A DNA stretch of 64,000 nt from Paraburkholderia acidisoli (GCF_009789675.1 NZ_CP046913.1:2356001-2420000), one strand, 5' to 3'. Shown: positions 33,103 through 42,490, counted from the first letter of the stretch. Numbers and translations are program-made. The notes: generated by a model not told the origin, from the sequence alone.

Positions 33103-34134
33103 ATGGCTTTCAACGTAACGCTCAAGCAAAGCGGCCGCCAGTTCCAGGTCGAGCCCGACGAATTCATCCTCAACGCGGCTCTGCGCCAGGGCATCGGTCT
33201 GCCGTACGGTTGCAAGAACGGCGCGTGCGGATCGTGCAAGGGCACGGTTTGCGCGGGCGAAGTCGAGCAGCGCGCGCACGCGGCATCGGCGCTGTCGAAC
33301 GACGAACGCACGCGCGGCATGGCCCTCTTCTGCTGCGCGACGGCGCAAACCGACCTCGAAATCGACATCCGCGAGATCGCCGGCGTGGGCGACATGCAGG
33401 TGCGCAAGCTGCCAACCCGCATTGCCGCGATCGAGCGCCGCGCCGACGACGTCGTCGTCATCAAGCTGCAACTGCCCGCGAACGAGCGTCTGCAATATCT
33501 CGCCGGCCAGTACCTCGAGTTCATCCTCAAGGACGGCACGCGCCGCAGTTATTCGATGGCCTCGGCGCCGCACGAGGAAGGCCCGCTGGAGTTGCATATC
33601 CGCCACATGCCGGGCGGCAAGTTCACCGACCACGTCTTCTCGCAGATGAAAGAGCGCGACATCCTGCGCTTCGAGGCGCCGCTCGGCACCTTTTTCCTGC
33701 GCGAGGACTCGGACAAGCCCATCGTGCTGCTCGCCTCGGGCACCGGTTTCGCGCCGATCAAGGCCATCGTCGAGCACGCGGTCCACAAGAACCTGAACCG
33801 GCCGATGGCGCTCTACTGGGGCGCGCGCCAGAAGAAGGACCTGTACCTGATGGAACTCGCCGAACAATGGGCGCGCGACATCCCCAACTTCCGCTTCGTG
33901 CCCGTGCTCTCCGAGCCCGCCGCCAGCGACGCCTGGACGGGCCGCACGGGCTTCGTGCACCGCGCCGTGGTCGAGGATCTGCCCGATCTCTCGGCGTACC
34001 AGGTCTACGCGTGCGGCGCGCCGGTCATGGTGGAATCGGCGCAGCGCGACTTCTCGCAGCATCACGGCCTGCCCGAGGACGAGTTCTATGCGGACTCCTT
34101 CACGAGCGCCGCGGACCTCGCGAATCCGGTCTGA
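33103..34134 (+). CDS. Ferredoxin-linked NAD(P)H oxidoreductase (CDP-6-deoxy-glucoseen reductase-like)
   Basis: A 343-residue electron-transfer protein with an N-terminal plant-type [2Fe-2S] ferredoxin domain (C37, C42, C45 and C77 in YGCKNGACGSCKG and FCCATAQ), an FAD domain with RSYSMASAP, and an NAD(P)H domain starting VLLASGTGFAPIKAIVEHA and ending YACGAPVMVE. Burkholderia annotation often calls it CDP-6-deoxy-delta-3,4-glucoseen reductase, but it is equally a generic reductase partner for an oxygenase. No such partner lies next to it. Confidence 0.85.
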   Translation: MAFNVTLKQSGRQFQVEPDEFILNAALRQGIGLPYGCKNGACGSCKGTVCAGEVEQRAHAASALSNDERTRGMALFCCATAQTDLEIDIREIAGVGDMQVRKLPTRIAAIERRADDVVVIKLQLPANERLQYLAGQYLEFILKDGTRRSYSMASAPHEEGPLELHIRHMPGGKFTDHVFSQMKERDILRFEAPLGTFFLREDSDKPIVLLASGTGFAPIKAIVEHAVHKNLNRPMALYWGARQKKDLYLMELAEQWARDIPNFRFVPVLSEPAASDAWTGRTGFVHRAVVEDLPDLSAYQVYACGAPVMVESAQRDFSQHHGLPEDEFYADSFTSAADLANPV

Positions 34135-34237
34135 CACCGGCGTGCGGGCCAGGCGCGCGCCACCTTTCGCGTGCACCTGCCCCGCCGGTTCACGCCGACC
34201 GTCAAGAAAATTTCCTGGTCGGTGCGTACATTGATGG

Positions 34238-34267
34238 TTTACATCGCCGCGCCGCTTGTCGTATTCT
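34238..34267 (+). promoter_or_regulatory. Promoter of the Arg-rich leader
   Basis: TTTACA (34238-34243) and TATTCT (34262-34267) are 18 bp apart. Transcription would begin within a few bases of the leader ATG at 34275, making the leader ORF nearly leaderless. Confidence 0.45.
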
Positions 34268-34274
34268 TGCGCCC

Positions 34275-34325
34275 ATGAACCGCATCCTGTCCGAACTTCG
34301 ACGTCGCCGCTTGCCCCACCTTTAG
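34275..34325 (+). CDS. Arg-rich leader peptide (16 aa)
   Basis: ATG at 34275 to TAG at 34325 encodes MNRILSELRRRRLPHL, with four consecutive Arg codons (CGA CGT CGC CGC) and five Arg in 16 residues. It is followed by a strong intrinsic terminator (34397-34429) and then the argD-like gene. This is the classical layout of a ribosome-mediated attenuator sensing arginyl-tRNA. No ribosome binding site precedes the ATG; a start near the 5' end of the RNA would make it leaderless, as described for trpL of Sinorhizobium. A chance small ORF remains possible. Confidence 0.55.
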   Translation: MNRILSELRRRRLPHL

Positions 34326-34396
34326 GGCCTGGCTTAGTCGCGGACGCGCGTCGTGAAGGGTTGAACCCACCGGCGCACAGGAAAGTTCGAATTACG

Positions 34397-34429
34397 AAAG
34401 CCACGGCCAGTCCGTGGCTTTTTGTTTTT
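34397..34429 (+). terminator. Attenuator terminator before the argD-like gene
   Basis: AAAGCCACGG (34397-34406) pairs with CCGTGGCTTT (34412-34421), loop CCAGT, followed by a T-rich run. It sits 72 nt before the argD-like start and so would block it. TGGCTT at 34330-34335, right after the leader stop codon, could pair with 34398-34403 as an antiterminator. Confidence 0.85.
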
Positions 34430-34500
34430 GCAGCCGTCGCTGGTGTCACTTCGGCAGCTGTCTTTCAACCCTTTGCAGTCCCTGCGCGGAGCCCGTTGCC

Positions 34501-35685
34501 ATGAATTTTTCCGAGTACCCGATCGAGTCGCTGATGTACATCACCAACCGGCCCGAAATCGTTTTCACGCATGGCAAGGGGTCGTGGCTCTACGACAACG
34601 AAGGCAAACGCTACCTCGACTTCATCCAGGGCTGGGCGGTCAACAGCCTGGGCCACTGCAACGACGGCATGATCGAGGCGCTCGAAAAGCAGTCGCGTCT
34701 GCTCATCAACCCGTCGCCGGCGTTCTACAACGCGCCGATGGCGAAGCTCGCGGACCTGCTCACGGCGAATAGCTGCTTCGACAAGGTGTTCTTTGCGAAC
34801 AGCGGCGCCGAAGCCAACGAAGGCGCGATCAAGCTCGCGCGCAAGTGGGGCAAGAAGCATCGCGACGGCGCGTTCGAGATCATCACGTTCGATCACAGCT
34901 TCCACGGCCGCACGATCGCGACCATGTCGGCGAGCGGCAAGCCGGGCTGGGACACGATCTACGCGCCGCAGGTGCCGGGCTTCCCGAAGGCCGACCTCAA
35001 CGACATCGCTTCGGTCGAGAAGCTCATCAACGCGAAGACCGTCGCAGTCATGCTCGAGCCGATCCAGGGCGAAGGCGGCGTGATTCCGGCCACGCGCGAA
35101 TTCATGCAGGCGCTGCGCGCGCTCACGCAAAAGCACGGCATCCTGCTGATCGCCGATGAAGTGCAAAGCGGTTGCGGCCGCGCGGGCACGCTGTTCGCCT
35201 ACGAACTCTCGGGTATCGAGCCGGACATCATGACGCTCGGCAAGGGCATTGGCGGCGGCGTACCGCTCGCGGCGCTGTGCGCGAAGGAGAGCGCCTGCGT
35301 GTTCGAAGCGGGCGACCAGGGCGGCACCTACAACGGCAATCCGCTGATGACGGCCGTGGGCTATTCGGTGATCTCGCAACTGGTGGCGCCGGGCTTCCTC
35401 GAAGGCGTGCGCGCGCGCGCCGACTACCTGCGCGACCAGCTGCTCGAACTCTCGGCCGAACGCGGCTTCGAGGGCGAGCGCGGCGAAGGCTTGCTGCGCG
35501 CGCTGCTGCTCGGCAAGGACATTGGCCCGCAGATCGTCGAGAAGGCGCGCGACATGCAGCCGGACGGCCTGCTGCTCAACGCCGCGCGTCCGAACCTGCT
35601 GCGCTTCATGCCCGCGCTCAACGTGACGAACGCCGAGATCGACCAGATGATGGCGATGCTGCGCACGGTGCTCGACTCGCTCTGA
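34501..35685 (+). CDS. argD: Acetylornithine transaminase family aminotransferase
   Basis: A 394-residue class III PLP-dependent aminotransferase. It shows [16 protein letters not shown] (phosphate-binding), [15 protein letters not shown], the [14 protein letters not shown] motif with the PLP-contacting Asp, and lysine K248 ([13 protein letters not shown]). The length and TYNGNPL motif fit ArgD, which converts N-acetylglutamate semialdehyde to acetylornithine in arginine synthesis, though related ornithine or diamine transaminases look similar. I choose ATG 34501 (CGGAG upstream). The Arg-rich leader and terminator in front support a role in arginine synthesis. A GNAT gene follows after 38 nt. 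Confidence 0.85.
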   Translation: MNFSEYPIESLMYITNRPEIVFTHGKGSWLYDNEGKRYLDFIQGWAVNSLGHCNDGMIEALEKQSRLLINPSPAFYNAPMAKLADLLTANSCFDKVFFANSGAEANEGAIKLARKWGKKHRDGAFEIITFDHSFHGRTIATMSASGKPGWDTIYAPQVPGFPKADLNDIASVEKLINAKTVAVMLEPIQGEGGVIPATREFMQALRALTQKHGILLIADEVQSGCGRAGTLFAYELSGIEPDIMTLGKGIGGGVPLAALCAKESACVFEAGDQGGTYNGNPLMTAVGYSVISQLVAPGFLEGVRARADYLRDQLLELSAERGFEGERGEGLLRALLLGKDIGPQIVEKARDMQPDGLLLNAARPNLLRFMPALNVTNAEIDQMMAMLRTVLDSL

Positions 35686-35723
35686 GCCAGCCCGACCGAC
35701 CGTCAGCAGAACTGGGAAACCGG

Positions 35724-36191
35724 ATGTCCATCACGATCCGCACCTTCACCGAGGCCGATACCGAGGCCGTGCTCGCGCTCTGGCTCGACGCCTTTCCCGA
35801 GTACAACGACGCGAGCCGGCCGCATCGCAATCCGCGCCTGTCGATCGCGAACAAGCTCGGGACGCAGCCGGAGCTGTTCTTCGTCGCCGAGCAGGACGGC
35901 GATGGCGAACAACCCACGCTCGTTGGCACGGTGATGGCGGGTTACGACGGCCATCGCGGCTGGCTCTATTCGCTCGCGGTCGCGCCGCCCGCGCGGCGGC
36001 ACGGTCTCGGCACGCGCCTCGTGCGCCACGCCGAAGCCGCGCTCGCCGCGCTGGGCTGCCTCAAGCTCAACTTGCAGGTGCTCAGCGACAAGCCCGACGT
36101 GCTCGCGTTCTACGACGCGCTCGGTTATCGCGCCGACGCCGTGGTCAGCCTCGGCAAGCGGCTCGCCGTGATGGAGCCGGCGGCGAGCTGA
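35724..36191 (+). CDS. GNAT family N-acetyltransferase
   Basis: A 155-residue GNAT protein related to YpeA. Visible are the N-terminal strand and helix ITIRTFTEADTEAVLALWLD, the central strands TLVGTVMAGYDGHRGWLYSL, the acetyl-CoA pyrophosphate loop RRHGLGTRLVRHAEAAL, and LAFYDALGYRAD at the end. The substrate is unknown. It follows the argD-like gene by 38 nt and is probably in the same transcript, so the attenuator would control both. In this class the acceptor may be a small amine or a protein. Confidence 0.85.
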   Translation: MSITIRTFTEADTEAVLALWLDAFPEYNDASRPHRNPRLSIANKLGTQPELFFVAEQDGDGEQPTLVGTVMAGYDGHRGWLYSLAVAPPARRHGLGTRLVRHAEAALAALGCLKLNLQVLSDKPDVLAFYDALGYRADAVVSLGKRLAVMEPAAS

Positions 36192-36202
36192 GGCGCGCTC
36201 GA

Positions 36203-37429
36203 TCAGAAGCGGTGGATCAAGCCCGCCGCGACCGTCACCATGCTGCGCGACGACGACGGTGAGCCGTTGAAACCGTCGCCGATCGTCGGCGTGGCATTGA
36301 TGATCGACACGCCGTCCGTGCCCAGCGTCTGCCCATTGGCGCGCTGGTAAGCCTGCAGGAAATAGAGGCCTGTCTGCTTCGACAGGCTGTAGTACTCCGC
36401 CAGCGATCCCTGCTGATACTGCGCGCCGCTCGTGATGCCGTTCGCCTGGCTCGCGCGCGTGTAGCTGTAACCCGCCGCCAGATCCCACACCGCCGCGAGC
36501 CGCACGTGCAACACGGCGCCGAAGGTATTCCAGACTTCCGTCGAGCGAAACGCCGAGCCGGCGCCCGGCACGTACTGGACGTTCGAATACGACGCCGAAA
36601 CATCGACGTTCGACGTGATCGCATAACCGCCCGTGACCGCGATGCGCTGCTGCGCCGCCGCCGTGCGATAGCCGTTGGTCACCGCCGATACGCCGATCTC
36701 CCCCGCCTGCGACGCCGTGGAGTTCGGGTCCCAGGCGCCGCCGCCCGGCGTCGCGTTGTTGAAGCGCTCGATGCCCGCGCCCACGCCGAACGCGCCCAGC
36801 CGGTACTGCAGGCCCGCGCTCCAGCTCGAGCCCTGCGCGAGACTGCCGGGCTGGCCGCCCAGCGCGTACGCGCCGCTCACGGTCAGGCCATAAAAGCTCG
36901 GCGACTTGTAGAGCGCGGTATTGCTGGTCTTGTAGATCGTGTCGAAGTTGTCGAGATCGCCCGGGTGAGCACCCGAGAAGCCGGTGAGCCAGTTGGTGGG
37001 CGACCACGGCGCGACCATCCAGTAGTACGAGGTGAGCTGGCGGCCCAGCGTGAGACTGCCGTAGCGCGCGTTCGTCATGCCGACCCATGCCTGCTGGCCG
37101 AACATCGCGCCCGAGTATTGCGCGTTGCCGTTCGCCGAATTGAAGCGCGACATCAGGTTGAAGATCGCGGCCCAGCCGTCGCCGAGATCTTCGCGGCCCT
37201 GAAAGCCGAACTTGCTGCCGTCCCACGTGCCGGGCGCCATCTGCACGTTGTGGCGGCCGTTGGCATTCGAGCCGAGCGCGGTCTGGCTGTTCGACCACGC
37301 GATGGCGTTGTCGACCGTGCCGTAGAGCGTGACGCTGCTCTGCGCATGTGCCGCGAGCGGGGCGAGCGCCGGGAGCACCGCCGCGCCCGTGGCGCAGAAC
37401 GTTGCCATGCGTCGAAAAGAAGTCTTCAC
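36203..37429 (-). CDS. Gram-negative outer-membrane porin
   Basis: A 408-residue trimeric porin of the Burkholderia OpcP/OmpC type. The signal peptide ends LAAHAQSSVTLYG; the mature start SSVTLYGTVDNAIAW is diagnostic, as are GFQGREDLGDGWAA and the terminal aromatic VAAGLIHRF needed for BAM-dependent insertion. Start is GTG at 37429 behind GGAGA. An operator-like palindrome identical in core to those at the lacI gene lies 48 nt upstream (37477-37490), so the porin probably belongs to the sugar regulon and takes up its substrate. It follows the MFS gene in the same direction but has its own control site. Confidence 0.92.
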   Translation of the reverse strand: MKTSFRRMATFCATGAAVLPALAPLAAHAQSSVTLYGTVDNAIAWSNSQTALGSNANGRHNVQMAPGTWDGSKFGFQGREDLGDGWAAIFNLMSRFNSANGNAQYSGAMFGQQAWVGMTNARYGSLTLGRQLTSYYWMVAPWSPTNWLTGFSGAHPGDLDNFDTIYKTSNTALYKSPSFYGLTVSGAYALGGQPGSLAQGSSWSAGLQYRLGAFGVGAGIERFNNATPGGGAWDPNSTASQAGEIGVSAVTNGYRTAAAQQRIAVTGGYAITSNVDVSASYSNVQYVPGAGSAFRSTEVWNTFGAVLHVRLAAVWDLAAGYSYTRASQANGITSGAQYQQGSLAEYYSLSKQTGLYFLQAYQRANGQTLGTDGVSIINATPTIGDGFNGSPSSSRSMVTVAAGLIHRF

Positions 37430-37476
37430 GAAGCTGTCTCCAGATGTTGTTTTTGATCGTGATGCGCGGGGTTTTT

Positions 37477-37490
37477 CGTTAGCGCTAACG
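37477..37490. promoter_or_regulatory. LacI-type operator before the porin gene
   Basis: CGTTAGCGCTAACG is a perfect palindrome with the same 12-bp core (GTTAGCGCTAAC) as the two sites at 42491-42530 beside the lacI-type gene. Confidence 0.8.
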
Positions 37491-37531
37491 TATTTGTCCG
37501 TGCGTCGAGCCGGTGCGCGGGACCCCGCGCC

Positions 37532-38893
37532 TCAACCCACGCCCTTTTCGATTTCCTCGAGACTCAAGCCCGCCGTTTCGCGCAGACGATAAATCGCGAA
37601 CAGAAAGGCCACGACGCAGCACGCCGAAAACACCGCGAACGCCGAAGCCGCGCCCATTTCGAGCAGCGCCGGAAACGTCGCCGCGACGATGAAGTTGGTG
37701 AGGAACATGGCGAGCGCCGCCGCCGACATGGTCCGCGCGCGAATGCGCAAGGGCAGCAGCTCCGGCATCATCACCCACACGAGCGGGCCCCAGCTGAACG
37801 AGAACGCGGCCTTGAAGAACGCGAGCGCGCCCACGGCCACCACGCTGCCCGCCGCGGAGGTCGTGACGCCCGCATGGAACACCACGCCGAGCACGACCAT
37901 GCTGAGCGCCATCACGAGCGCGCCGCACACCAGCAGCGGACGCCGCCCCACGCGATCCACCACGCGCGCCGCGCAGATCGTCATGATGATCGAGAGCACG
38001 CCGAGGCCCACGGCGTTGAGCAGCGCCGCCGACTCCCCGAAGCCCGCCGCGCGCAGGATCGTCGGGGCGTAATAGACGATCGTGTTGATGCCGAGCGCCT
38101 GTTGCAGCACGGCGAGCCCGAACACGCTGACAAGCGTCGGGCGCAGCGCCTTCGAGCGGAACACGTCGACGAGACGCACCGTGCGGGTGGCGTCGCTCGC
38201 CTGCTGGATCTCGCGCAGCGAATCCGCGGCGTCCTGCGGCGTGTTGGTGATTTCGAGCACGCGGCGCGCTTCGTCCACGCGCCCCTGACGCACGAGCCAG
38301 CGCGGCGAGTCGGGCTGGAACAGCATGCCGATCGTGAGGAATACCGAAGGTACGGCCGCGAGCCCGAGCATCCAGCGCCATTGCGCATGCGCCGCCAGCC
38401 CATAGCAGACGATGTACGAGATCAGGATGCCGATGGCGATCGCGAGCTGGTTCATCGAGGCGAGGCCGCCGCGAATGTGCTTGGGCGCGATTTCGGAGAG
38501 ATAGAGCGGCACCTGGATCGTCGAGACGCCAATGGTCACGCCGATCAGCACGCGCGCGACGATCAGCGTGACGGGATCGGGCGCGAGCGCCGAGAGGATC
38601 GACGTGACGATGAACATCACGCCCGCGCCGATCAGCATCTTGCGCGGGCCGTAGCGGTCGGCGATCCGCCCCGTGCCGAACGCGCCGACCATCGCGCCGA
38701 GCAGCAGACCGCCCACCACGAGGCCTTGCAGGCGCGCGTCGAGCGTCATGTCCTTGCGGATGAACAGCAGCGCGCCGGCGATCACGCCGCTGTCATAGCC
38801 GAACAGGATGCCGCCCAGCGCGCCGAACAGGTACGCCATGCGCGCGCGATGCCGCGAGCGCGCGGGAAAATACGTGAGGGTTTCGGATTTCAT
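37532..38893 (-). CDS. MFS sugar transporter
   Basis: A 453-residue member of the sugar porter (XylE/GalP-like) subfamily, which imports sugars by proton symport. Twelve membrane segments are visible, with the signatures FGYDSGVIAGAL, GRIADRYGPRKMLIGAG, VPLYLSEIAPKHIRGGL (the PETPR-type region) and RVVDRVGRRPLLVCG, plus PDSPRWLVRQGR in the central loop. It follows the SDR gene after 119 nt. Context (dehydratase, aldolase, dehydrogenase) suggests a pentose, deoxyhexose or aldonate substrate. Confidence 0.9.
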   Translation of the reverse strand: MKSETLTYFPARSRHRARMAYLFGALGGILFGYDSGVIAGALLFIRKDMTLDARLQGLVVGGLLLGAMVGAFGTGRIADRYGPRKMLIGAGVMFIVTSILSALAPDPVTLIVARVLIGVTIGVSTIQVPLYLSEIAPKHIRGGLASMNQLAIAIGILISYIVCYGLAAHAQWRWMLGLAAVPSVFLTIGMLFQPDSPRWLVRQGRVDEARRVLEITNTPQDAADSLREIQQASDATRTVRLVDVFRSKALRPTLVSVFGLAVLQQALGINTIVYYAPTILRAAGFGESAALLNAVGLGVLSIIMTICAARVVDRVGRRPLLVCGALVMALSMVVLGVVFHAGVTTSAAGSVVAVGALAFFKAAFSFSWGPLVWVMMPELLPLRIRARTMSAAALAMFLTNFIVAATFPALLEMGAASAFAVFSACCVVAFLFAIYRLRETAGLSLEEIEKGVG

Positions 38894-39012
38894 GGTTGTC
38901 TCGCTCCATTTTTGGTTTTCTCGAACGACGCGCCTGCGGGCTTCGTGGTGTGCGGTTGTGTGGTCGAGCCGTCGATCGCGGGCGCGGGTCTCCTTCGGTG
39001 GATCGTCGTGCG

Positions 39013-39786
39013 CTACCCCACCACCGACACTTGCGCCAGCCCCGCATCGACGATCAGGTTCTGCCCCGTCACGGCCGCCGACTGGTCCGAGGCGAGGAAC
39101 AGCACCATGTCGGCGATATGCTTCGTCTCGACCGGAAACTTCAGGCACTGCAACTCGACGAAGCGCTGCGCGTCGGCGGAATCGAACCACAGCGCCTTTT
39201 GCCGCTCGGTGAGCACGGGACCGGGCAGCACGCAGTTCACGCGGATGTTGCCGCCGCCCAGCTCGCGCGCCAGCGTGCGCGAAATGCCGCTGATGGCCGC
39301 CTTCGAGGCCGTGTAGGCGATCAGGTTCGGCCGCCCGCGCAGCCACGAGATCGACCCCATGTTGACGATCGAGCCGCCGCCCGCGCTTGCCATCGCGCTC
39401 GCCACGCGCTGCGCGGCGAACACGTGATGCGTGAGGTTCGTGTGCAGCATGTCGGCCCAGCGTTCGGGTGTGAGGTCGTCGAGCGCGCCGCGGTCGTCGC
39501 GGCCCGCGTTGTTCACGAGCACGCGAATCGGGCCGAGCGCCGCCGCCGCGGCGTCGAGCACGCCCCGGTAGGCTTCGATGTCGCGAATGTCGCAACGCCC
39601 GAACCAGGGCCGCGCGTGCGCCGGAAAGCGCTCGCACAGCGCCCGCCCCGCCGCTTCGTCGAGATCGCAGAAGGCCACGCGCGCCTGTTGCGCGACGAAC
39701 GCCTCGACCAGCGCGGCACCGATGCCCGAGGCGCCGCCCGACACGAACACCACCGCGCCTTCGAGCGAGGCATAGCGCGCGCCCAT
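39013..39786 (-). CDS. SDR family oxidoreductase (sugar dehydrogenase)
   Basis: A 257-residue classical short-chain dehydrogenase. The cofactor motif GGASGIG (17-23), NNAG (92-95), catalytic Ser around 145, and Y158-x3-K162 (YTASKAA) are all present, so the enzyme should be active. The acidic residue after strand 2 (FCDLDEA) favours NAD. In this operon it probably oxidises the free sugar to the lactone, or a downstream intermediate. Its ATG overlaps the stop of the aldolase gene by one base (TGATG). Confidence 0.9.
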   Translation of the reverse strand: MGARYASLEGAVVFVSGGASGIGAALVEAFVAQQARVAFCDLDEAAGRALCERFPAHARPWFGRCDIRDIEAYRGVLDAAAAALGPIRVLVNNAGRDDRGALDDLTPERWADMLHTNLTHHVFAAQRVASAMASAGGGSIVNMGSISWLRGRPNLIAYTASKAAISGISRTLARELGGGNIRVNCVLPGPVLTERQKALWFDSADAQRFVELQCLKFPVETKHIADMVLFLASDQSAAVTGQNLIVDAGLAQVSVVG

Positions 39787-40607
39787 CAGTAGGCCACCTG
39801 CATCGCGGCCGGGCCGGCCTCGCCCTCTGCGCCCTTCATGCGCGCAAGCACCGCCTTCGCCTGCTGCATCATGAACACGAGGTCGGAGCCGACCGCGACG
39901 TAGTCGTAACCCATGTCGAGAAAGCCGCTCACCATTTCCGGATTCGGGCCGAGCGTGCCGATCGGTTTGCCGACCGCCCGCGCGCGCTGCGCCGCCTCGC
40001 GCATGAGCGCCTGCACGCGCGCGTCCTTGAGATCGCCGATGCAACCGAGCGCCGCCGAGAGATCGCCGGGACCGACGAAGAGCGCGTCGACGCCTTCCAC
40101 GGCGGCGATCGCTTCGAGCTGCCCGATGGCTTGCGGCGTTTCGAGCTGCACGATGCACGCGGTCAACGCATTCGCGCGCTTGCCGTAGTCGCTCACCATG
40201 CCGTAGCGGCTCGCGCGGTGCACGCCCGCGAAACCGCGCTGGCCGAGCGGCGGATATTTCATGGCGTCGACCACGCGGCGCGCCTGTTCCGCGCTCTGCA
40301 CGTAGGGGAACATCAGCGTGCGCGCGCCCAGATCGAGCGCGCGCTTCACCAGCGAGGGATCGTCGCTGCCGGACACCCGCACGACCGGCACGGCGCGCGT
40401 GCAATCGACGGCCTGCATCATCTGCCACGCATCGCGAAACTCGATCGGGCCGTGCTCCATGTCGATCAGCAGCCAGTCGAAACCGGCGTGGCCGAGCGCT
40501 TCCGCATTGCTCGCCGTGCCGGCCATGAGCCACGTGCCGAGCGGCGCGCGCTGGTCCGGATCGTCGGCGTTGCCCGGTTCGAGCAAGGCCAGAAAGTCGT
40601 TGTTCAC
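39786..40607 (-). CDS. HpcH/HpaI family aldolase
   Basis: A 273-residue class II pyruvate aldolase. It has the family features LGTWLMAGTASNAEALGHAG, LIDMEHGPI (catalytic His region), RVSGSDDP, the metal ligands in VQLETPQAI and the ALFVGPGDLSAALG segment. Members cleave 2-keto-3-deoxy sugar acids to pyruvate and an aldehyde (glycolaldehyde, lactaldehyde or tartronate semialdehyde). With the IlvD/Edd dehydratase upstream it completes a non-phosphorylative pathway. It starts 16 nt after the dehydratase. Confidence 0.88.
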   Translation of the reverse strand: MNNDFLALLEPGNADDPDQRAPLGTWLMAGTASNAEALGHAGFDWLLIDMEHGPIEFRDAWQMMQAVDCTRAVPVVRVSGSDDPSLVKRALDLGARTLMFPYVQSAEQARRVVDAMKYPPLGQRGFAGVHRASRYGMVSDYGKRANALTACIVQLETPQAIGQLEAIAAVEGVDALFVGPGDLSAALGCIGDLKDARVQALMREAAQRARAVGKPIGTLGPNPEMVSGFLDMGYDYVAVGSDLVFMMQQAKAVLARMKGAEGEAGPAAMQVAY

Positions 40608-40623
40608 TGGGTCATCTCCGCTA

Positions 40624-42360
40624 TCAATAAATCACCGGTTCGGTCGGCTCGCTCCAGCCCGCGAGGAAATCGAAATCGCAGCCTTCGTTCGCCTGCGTGA
40701 CGTGGTCGAGGAACAGCTTCGTGTAGCCGCGTGCCGGCCTGCGCACACCGGGCTGCCATACGGCGCGGCGGGCGGATAGTTCGTCATCCGAAACCAGCAT
40801 GGCGAGCCGGCCGACGCCCACGTCCAGCTCGACGAGATCGCCCGTGCGCAGCAACGCGAGCGGGCCGCCGGCCGCGGCTTCGGGCGCGACGTGCAGCACG
40901 CAGGTGCCGTAATGCGTGCCGCTCATGCGCGCGTCGGAAATGCGCACCATGTCGCGCACGCCTTGCGCGAGCAGCTTCTTCGGGATCGGCAGATTGCCCC
41001 ACTCGGGCATGCCCGGCGCACCGAGCGGGCCGCCGTTGCGCAGCACGAGCACGGTGTTCGCATCGACATCGAGATCGGGGTCGTCGATACGCGCGTTGAG
41101 GTCCGCCATCGAATCGAACACGAGCGCGCGGCCCGTGTGGCGGAGCAGGTTCTCGCTGGCCGCGCTCGGCTTGATGACGGCGCCGTCGGGCGCGAGATTG
41201 CCGCGCAACACCGTGAGCGCGTTGCGTTCGCTCACCGGCGCGGCGAGCGGCCGCACGACCTCGTTGTCGTCGCAGCGCGCAGGTTCGAGATTCTCGCCGA
41301 GCGTGCGGCCGTTCACGGTCAGGCAGTCCGGCACGAGCCGCGCATGCACGCGCTGCAGCAGCGCCGGCAAGCCGCCCGCGAAATAGAAGTCTTCCATCAG
41401 CGCGGCGCCCGAGGGCAGGATGTTCGCGAGCACGGGAATGTCCTTGCCCTTGTGCTGGATGTCGTCGAGCGTCAGGGGCACGTTGCCGCGCCCCGCGATC
41501 GCGATCAGGTGGATCGCGGCGTTGGTCGAACCGCCTATCGCCATATACGCGGCGATGCCGTTCGCGACCGAATCGGCGTTGAAGAACGACGAAGGCTTCA
41601 GGTCCTCCCACACCATGCCGACGATGCGCTCGCCGCTTTGCGACGCCATGCGCGTGTGCGCGGCGTCCATGGCCGGGATGCTCGCGGCGTTGGGCAAGGT
41701 GAAGCCCATGGCCTCGGCGACGAGTGTCATCGTGCTCGCCGTGCCCATGGTGTTGCAGGTGCCCGGCGTGCGCGCCATCTTCGACTCGAGCGCGATCCAC
41801 TCGCGCGCGCCCAGGTGGCCGGCCTGGCGCTCGTCCCAGAACTTGCGCGTGTGCGTGCCCGCGCCCACTTTCTCGCCGCGATACCGGTCGTTGAGCATGG
41901 GCCCGGCGGGCACGAAGATGCAGGGCAAGTCGGCGCTCAGCGCGCCCATCAGGAGGCCCGGCACGGTCTTGTCGCAACCGCCCAGCAACACGGCGCCGTC
42001 GACAGGCAGCGAGCGCAGCAGTTCTTCCACTTCCATCGCCAGAAAGTTCCGGTAGAGCATGGTGGTCGGCTTGACGAGCACTTCGCCGAGCGACATGGCG
42101 GGCAGTTCGAACGGCATGCCGCCCGCGAGCAGAATGCCGCGCTTCACGGCTTCGGCGCGCTCGCGCAAATGCGCGTGGCACGGCGAGAGGTCGCTCCACG
42201 TATTGACGATGGCGATCACGGGACGCGCGAGAAACTCCTCGCGGCGCAGGCCCATCTGCTGCAAGCGCTGCCGGTGCGCGAACGACCGCGTGTTGTCGGG
42301 CGCGAGCCAGCGCTGGCTGCGCAGATCTTCGAGACATTTGCGCTTCGTGTTGACGTTCAT
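40624..42360 (-). CDS. IlvD/Edd family sugar-acid dehydratase
   Basis: A 578-residue Fe-S dehydratase of the IlvD/Edd superfamily, most like L-arabonate or other aldonate dehydratases. Iron-sulfur ligands lie in LLGGCDKTVPGLLMG and TPGTCNTMGTASTM, with DARMSGTHYGTCVLH near the end, the motif that separates sugar-acid dehydratases from dihydroxyacid dehydratase. It would dehydrate an aldonate to a 2-keto-3-deoxy acid. It is the first gene of the operon dehydratase, aldolase, SDR, MFS, divergent from lacI, with two operators between. Confidence 0.88.
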   Translation of the reverse strand: MNVNTKRKCLEDLRSQRWLAPDNTRSFAHRQRLQQMGLRREEFLARPVIAIVNTWSDLSPCHAHLRERAEAVKRGILLAGGMPFELPAMSLGEVLVKPTTMLYRNFLAMEVEELLRSLPVDGAVLLGGCDKTVPGLLMGALSADLPCIFVPAGPMLNDRYRGEKVGAGTHTRKFWDERQAGHLGAREWIALESKMARTPGTCNTMGTASTMTLVAEAMGFTLPNAASIPAMDAAHTRMASQSGERIVGMVWEDLKPSSFFNADSVANGIAAYMAIGGSTNAAIHLIAIAGRGNVPLTLDDIQHKGKDIPVLANILPSGAALMEDFYFAGGLPALLQRVHARLVPDCLTVNGRTLGENLEPARCDDNEVVRPLAAPVSERNALTVLRGNLAPDGAVIKPSAASENLLRHTGRALVFDSMADLNARIDDPDLDVDANTVLVLRNGGPLGAPGMPEWGNLPIPKKLLAQGVRDMVRISDARMSGTHYGTCVLHVAPEAAAGGPLALLRTGDLVELDVGVGRLAMLVSDDELSARRAVWQPGVRRPARGYTKLFLDHVTQANEGCDFDFLAGWSEPTEPVIY

Positions 42361-42490
42361 GCTTTCCTTCGATGAGACGGCTGCCGCGCGAGGTGCGGCG
42401 TGCGGGGATAAATGCGCCGGGGCGTGCGATGCGCCGTCACGTCGACTACGCCGTCATGGAAGAAATGGAAGAGACGGAAGAAACGTCGCG

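Noticed and set aside
32139..34325. A 728-codon plus-strand frame spanning the SDR and oxidoreductase genes
   Set aside because: It crosses two clear genes in wrong frames and is Arg/Ala-rich. Only its last 16 codons coincide with the separate leader ORF.
37874..39316. A 480-codon plus-strand frame opposite the MFS transporter
   Set aside because: Antisense shadow, His/Arg-rich composition.
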